From Rhodocyclales bacterium (GTDB lineage Bacteria; Pseudomonadota; Gammaproteobacteria; Burkholderiales; Rhodocyclaceae), in the NCBI GenBank assembly GCA_021413665.1, contig JAIOPW010000254.1:1-9218 (forward strand): DNA of 9,218 nt. Reading direction: 5' to 3'. Numbering within the stretch: position 1 is the stretch's first letter; every line of letters begins with the position of its first letter. Below, one piece after another: positions 7,498 through 9,218 of the stretch. A model generated the notes under the pieces. That model saw only the letters and a list, made by a program, of their open reading frames with translations. It did not search any database and was not told the DNA's origin. The translations under genes were made by a program, and so were the position numbers.

Positions 7498-8660
7498 ATG
7501 GTCTCGTTGTAGAGCTCGCGCCCGATCAGCATGCGGCGGATCTCGCTGGTACCGGCGCCGATCTCGTACAGCTTGGCGTCGCGCCAGAGGCGGCCCGCCG
7601 GGTATTCATTGGTGTAGCCGACGCCGCCCAGTGCCTGGATCGTTTCGCCGGCCATCCAGGTGGCCTTTTCCGCCGAGTAGAGGATGGCGCCGGCGGCGTC
7701 CTTGCGCAGGGTGCGCGCATGGTCGCCGCGATCGCAGGCCTTGCCCAGCGCATAGACATAGGCGCGCGTCGCCTGCCAGGTCGAATACATGTCGGCCAGC
7801 TTGCCCTGCATCAACTGGAATTCGCCGATGCTCTGTCCGAACTGCTTGCGCTCATGGATGAAGGGCAGCACCACGTCCATGCAGGCGGCCATGATGCCCA
7901 GCGGCCCGCCGGAGAGCACGGCGCGTTCGTAGTCGAGGCCCGACATCAACACCCTGGTGCCGTTGCCCTCGCCGCCCAGCACGTTTTCCACCGGCACTTC
8001 GCAGTCGTCGAAAAACAGCGGGTAGGTGTTGGAGCCCCGCATGCCGAGCTTGTCGAGGTGCTGGCCCTTGCTGAAACCGGCAAAGCCCTTTTCGACGATG
8101 AAGGCGGTCATGCCCCTGGCGCCGGCATCGGCATCGGTCTTGCCATACACCACCAGCGTGTCGGCGTCGCCGCCGTTGGTGATCCACATTTTCGAGCCGT
8201 TCAGCAGGTAGCGGTCGCCTTTGCGCTCGGCCTTCAGCTTCATCGAAACCACGTCGGAGCCGGCACCCGGCTCCGACATCGCCAGAGCGCCAACGTGCTC
8301 GCCGGAGATGAGTTTGGTCAGGTACTTCTGCTTCTGCGCCTCGCTGCCGTTGCGCCGGATCTGATTGACACAGAGATTGGAATGGGCGCCGTAGGACAGG
8401 CCGACCGAAGCCGATGCTCGCGAAATCTCTTCCATGGCGACCATGTGGGCGAGGTAGCCCATGTTGGTGCCGCCATAGGCTTCGTCGGCCGTCATGCCAA
8501 GCAGGCCCATGTCACCGAACTTCTGCCACAGGTCGGCCGGGAACAGGTTGTCGCGATCAATCTCGGCGGCGCGCGGCAGGATCTCCTTTTGCGCGAAAGT
8601 CCAGACTGCGTCGCGCAGCATGTCGATGTCTTCACCGAGGTCGAAGTTGAGTCCGAGCAT
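7494..8660 (-). CDS. liuA: Isovaleryl-CoA dehydrogenase
   Basis: A 388-residue FAD-dependent dehydrogenase converting isovaleryl-CoA to 3-methylcrotonyl-CoA, the first committed step after transamination and decarboxylation of leucine. Electrons go to ETF. Length and sequence fit the IVD group. The diagnostic point is the catalytic base: Glu245 in GLDYERAVLSGGPLG (241-255) sits on the helix used by IVD (human Glu254), while the classical position near the C-terminus is Ala369 in IGAGTSEIRRM (367-377) instead of Glu. AMSEPGAGSDVVSM (127-140), WITNGG (159-164) and QALGGVGYTNEYPAGRLWRD (342-361) are further family motifs. The ATG at 8660 is chosen because homology starts at MLGLNFDL and GGAG lies upstream; a 26-codon upstream extension to 8738 runs into the thioesterase gene and was rejected. 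It lies 29 bases after the thioesterase and overlaps the next gene (GTGA). Confidence 0.96.
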   Translation of the reverse strand: MLGLNFDLGEDIDMLRDAVWTFAQKEILPRAAEIDRDNLFPADLWQKFGDMGLLGMTADEAYGGTNMGYLAHMVAMEEISRASASVGLSYGAHSNLCVNQIRRNGSEAQKQKYLTKLISGEHVGALAMSEPGAGSDVVSMKLKAERKGDRYLLNGSKMWITNGGDADTLVVYGKTDADAGARGMTAFIVEKGFAGFSKGQHLDKLGMRGSNTYPLFFDDCEVPVENVLGGEGNGTRVLMSGLDYERAVLSGGPLGIMAACMDVVLPFIHERKQFGQSIGEFQLMQGKLADMYSTWQATRAYVYALGKACDRGDHARTLRKDAAGAILYSAEKATWMAGETIQALGGVGYTNEYPAGRLWRDAKLYEIGAGTSEIRRMLIGRELYNETM

Positions 8661-8689
8661 GGGTTTCTCCGTGGTGTGGGGCGGGGCCG

Positions 8690-9157
8690 TCAGGCCTTGC
8701 CGTGCATGGTCATGAGGGTTTGCTGCATGGTCGCGCAATGCGTGGCCTTGCCGTTCTTGATGGCGTAAACCTCGCCGCGGGCGATGACGAGGTTCTTGCC
8801 GGGTTTCAGCACCTGGCCTTCGGCGACGAGGTATTCACCGTCGGCGGGTGCCAGCAGGTTCAGTTTGAATTCTACGGTCAGCACGTCGGAGCCCTTGGGC
8901 ATCAGGGTGAGTCCGGCATAGCCGCCGGCGCTGTCGACGATGGTGCTGGTGATGCCGGCGTGGAAGAAGCCGTTCTGCTGGGTCAGGTCGGCGCGAAAGG
9001 GCAGGCGGATTTCGCAGTGGCCGGGACTCAACACACCCATTTCGGCGCCGATCAGGCTCATCACGGTCTGCCGGGCAAAGCTGCCGCGAACGTTCGCCTC
9101 CCAGTCGGGATTGCGCGGTTCGAAAGGGTTTCTGGCGGGGCGTGCAGTGTGTGGCAT
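8690..9157 (-). CDS. Hotdog-fold (PaaI-like) thioesterase, first gene of the operon
   Basis: A 155-residue single-domain hotdog protein of the PaaI_thioesterase group. LTQQNGFFHAGITSTIVDSA (58-77) contains the expected Gln/Asn-Gly-x-x-His-Ala-Gly turn (HAG at 66-68) and the helix acidic residue Asp75. VLTVEFKLNLLAPADGEYLV (92-111) and the strand ending VIARGEVYAI finish the fold. It is not a near-copy of the thioesterase at 6970-7497 and differs from it through most of its length. The ATG at 9157 has AGGAG (9167-9163) at good spacing and directly follows the operon promoter. Likely role: releasing CoA from a pathway acyl-CoA, or editing non-productive thioesters; the substrate is not known. 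Being first behind the operator, it should be controlled together with isovaleryl-CoA dehydrogenase. Confidence 0.9.
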   Translation of the reverse strand: MPHTARPARNPFEPRNPDWEANVRGSFARQTVMSLIGAEMGVLSPGHCEIRLPFRADLTQQNGFFHAGITSTIVDSAGGYAGLTLMPKGSDVLTVEFKLNLLAPADGEYLVAEGQVLKPGKNLVIARGEVYAIKNGKATHCATMQQTLMTMHGKA

Positions 9158-9162
9158 TCAAG

Positions 9163-9167
9163 CTCCT
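9163..9167 (-). promoter_or_regulatory. Ribosome binding site of first operon gene
   Basis: AGGAG on the minus strand, 5 bases clear of the ATG at 9157. It is a strong Shine-Dalgarno match and fixes the start of the first thioesterase gene. Confidence 0.7.
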
Positions 9168-9182
9168 GCAAACAGTATTCGC

Positions 9183-9211
9183 ATCCTAGTTGACGTTGAC
9201 GTCAACGTCAA
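9183..9211 (-). promoter_or_regulatory. Candidate sigma-70 promoter for the operon
   Basis: On the minus strand, TTGACG (9211-9206, five of six consensus bases) is followed by exactly 17 bases and TAGGAT (9188-9183, four of six consensus bases). Transcription would start near 9176, leaving a leader of about 20 bases that includes the ribosome site. The normal 17-bp spacer and near-consensus -35 suggest a promoter that is active unless a repressor blocks it. This is a reading by eye and has no experimental support. Confidence 0.6.
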
Positions 9212-9214
9212 CTA
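9187..9214. promoter_or_regulatory. Perfect 28-bp palindromic operator over the operon promoter
   Basis: The half TAGTTGACGTTGAC (9187-9200) is followed immediately by its exact reverse complement (9201-9214), with no spacer or mismatch. Each half holds two TTGAC units 6 bases apart, so four half-sites are present in all. The palindrome covers the -35 box, the whole spacer and the first two bases of the -10 box, a position suited to repression. Liu operons of proteobacteria are known to be controlled by MerR-type LiuR or TetR-type LiuQ regulators with palindromic sites. The 17-bp promoter spacing fits a TetR-like repressor better than a MerR activator, which normally uses 19-20 bp. The regulator gene is not in the window; it may be divergently encoded just right of 9218. 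Confidence 0.85.
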
Positions 9215-9218
9215 CCTG

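Noticed and set aside
7437..8768. Plus-strand open frame of 443 codons opposite isovaleryl-CoA dehydrogenase
   Set aside because: Antisense shadow of a strongly conserved enzyme; no homology signature.
9187..9214. Palindrome as a transcription terminator
   Set aside because: No T-run follows on either strand and it overlaps a promoter just ahead of the first gene, so an operator is the better reading.
9190..9218. Rightward promoter for a divergent regulator (TTGACG at 9190-9195, TACCTG at 9213-9218)
   Set aside because: The -10 hexamer matches the consensus poorly and the -35 is forced by the palindrome symmetry; the gene it would serve is outside the window, so it is not called as a feature.

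Overview
The window is a GC-rich stretch, probably from a betaproteobacterium. The organism call is an inference from protein flavour, base composition and a liu-type gene set; a Rhodocyclales/Azoarcus-like or Burkholderiales host would fit. All eleven genes lie on the minus strand, packed head to tail with gaps of 29 bases or less and several stop/start overlaps. It is best read as one long operon transcribed from right to left. No RNA gene, mobile element, CRISPR array or gene-free stretch over 300 bases is visible.

The operon head is at the right edge. A perfect 28-bp palindrome (9187-9214) overlies a good sigma-70-type promoter (TTGACG, 17 bp, TAGGAT). Then, in transcription order: a hotdog-fold thioesterase (8690-9157), isovaleryl-CoA dehydrogenase (7494-8660), a PaaI-like thioesterase (6970-7497), a short ORF resembling a hotdog protein without its N-terminus (6667-6966), a fused GNAT acetyltransferase/beta-carbonic anhydrase (5504-6670), a thiolase (4311-5492), a crotonase-superfamily protein (3443-4303), a second acyl-CoA dehydrogenase (2313-3446), a glutathione S-transferase (1654-2304), a DsbA-like 2-hydroxychromene-2-carboxylate isomerase-type protein (1046-1657), and the first 348 codons of the methylcrotonyl-CoA carboxylase beta subunit, which runs off the left edge.

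The core logic is leucine/isovalerate catabolism. Isovaleryl-CoA is oxidised to 3-methylcrotonyl-CoA, which methylcrotonyl-CoA carboxylase carboxylates with bicarbonate. The carbonic anhydrase domain may supply that bicarbonate, and the thiolase can handle the acetoacetyl-CoA end product. The biotin-carrying alpha subunit, methylglutaconyl-CoA hydratase and HMG-CoA lyase are not in the window and may lie beyond the left edge.

The unusual parts are the GNAT-carbonic anhydrase fusion, three thioesterase-like genes in a row (one apparently truncated), a crotonase lacking the standard hydratase glutamates, and a glutathione-linked pair (GST plus HCCA-isomerase-like) next to a second acyl-CoA dehydrogenase. 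The last group suggests a side branch for another acyl-CoA or for detoxifying a reactive unsaturated intermediate.
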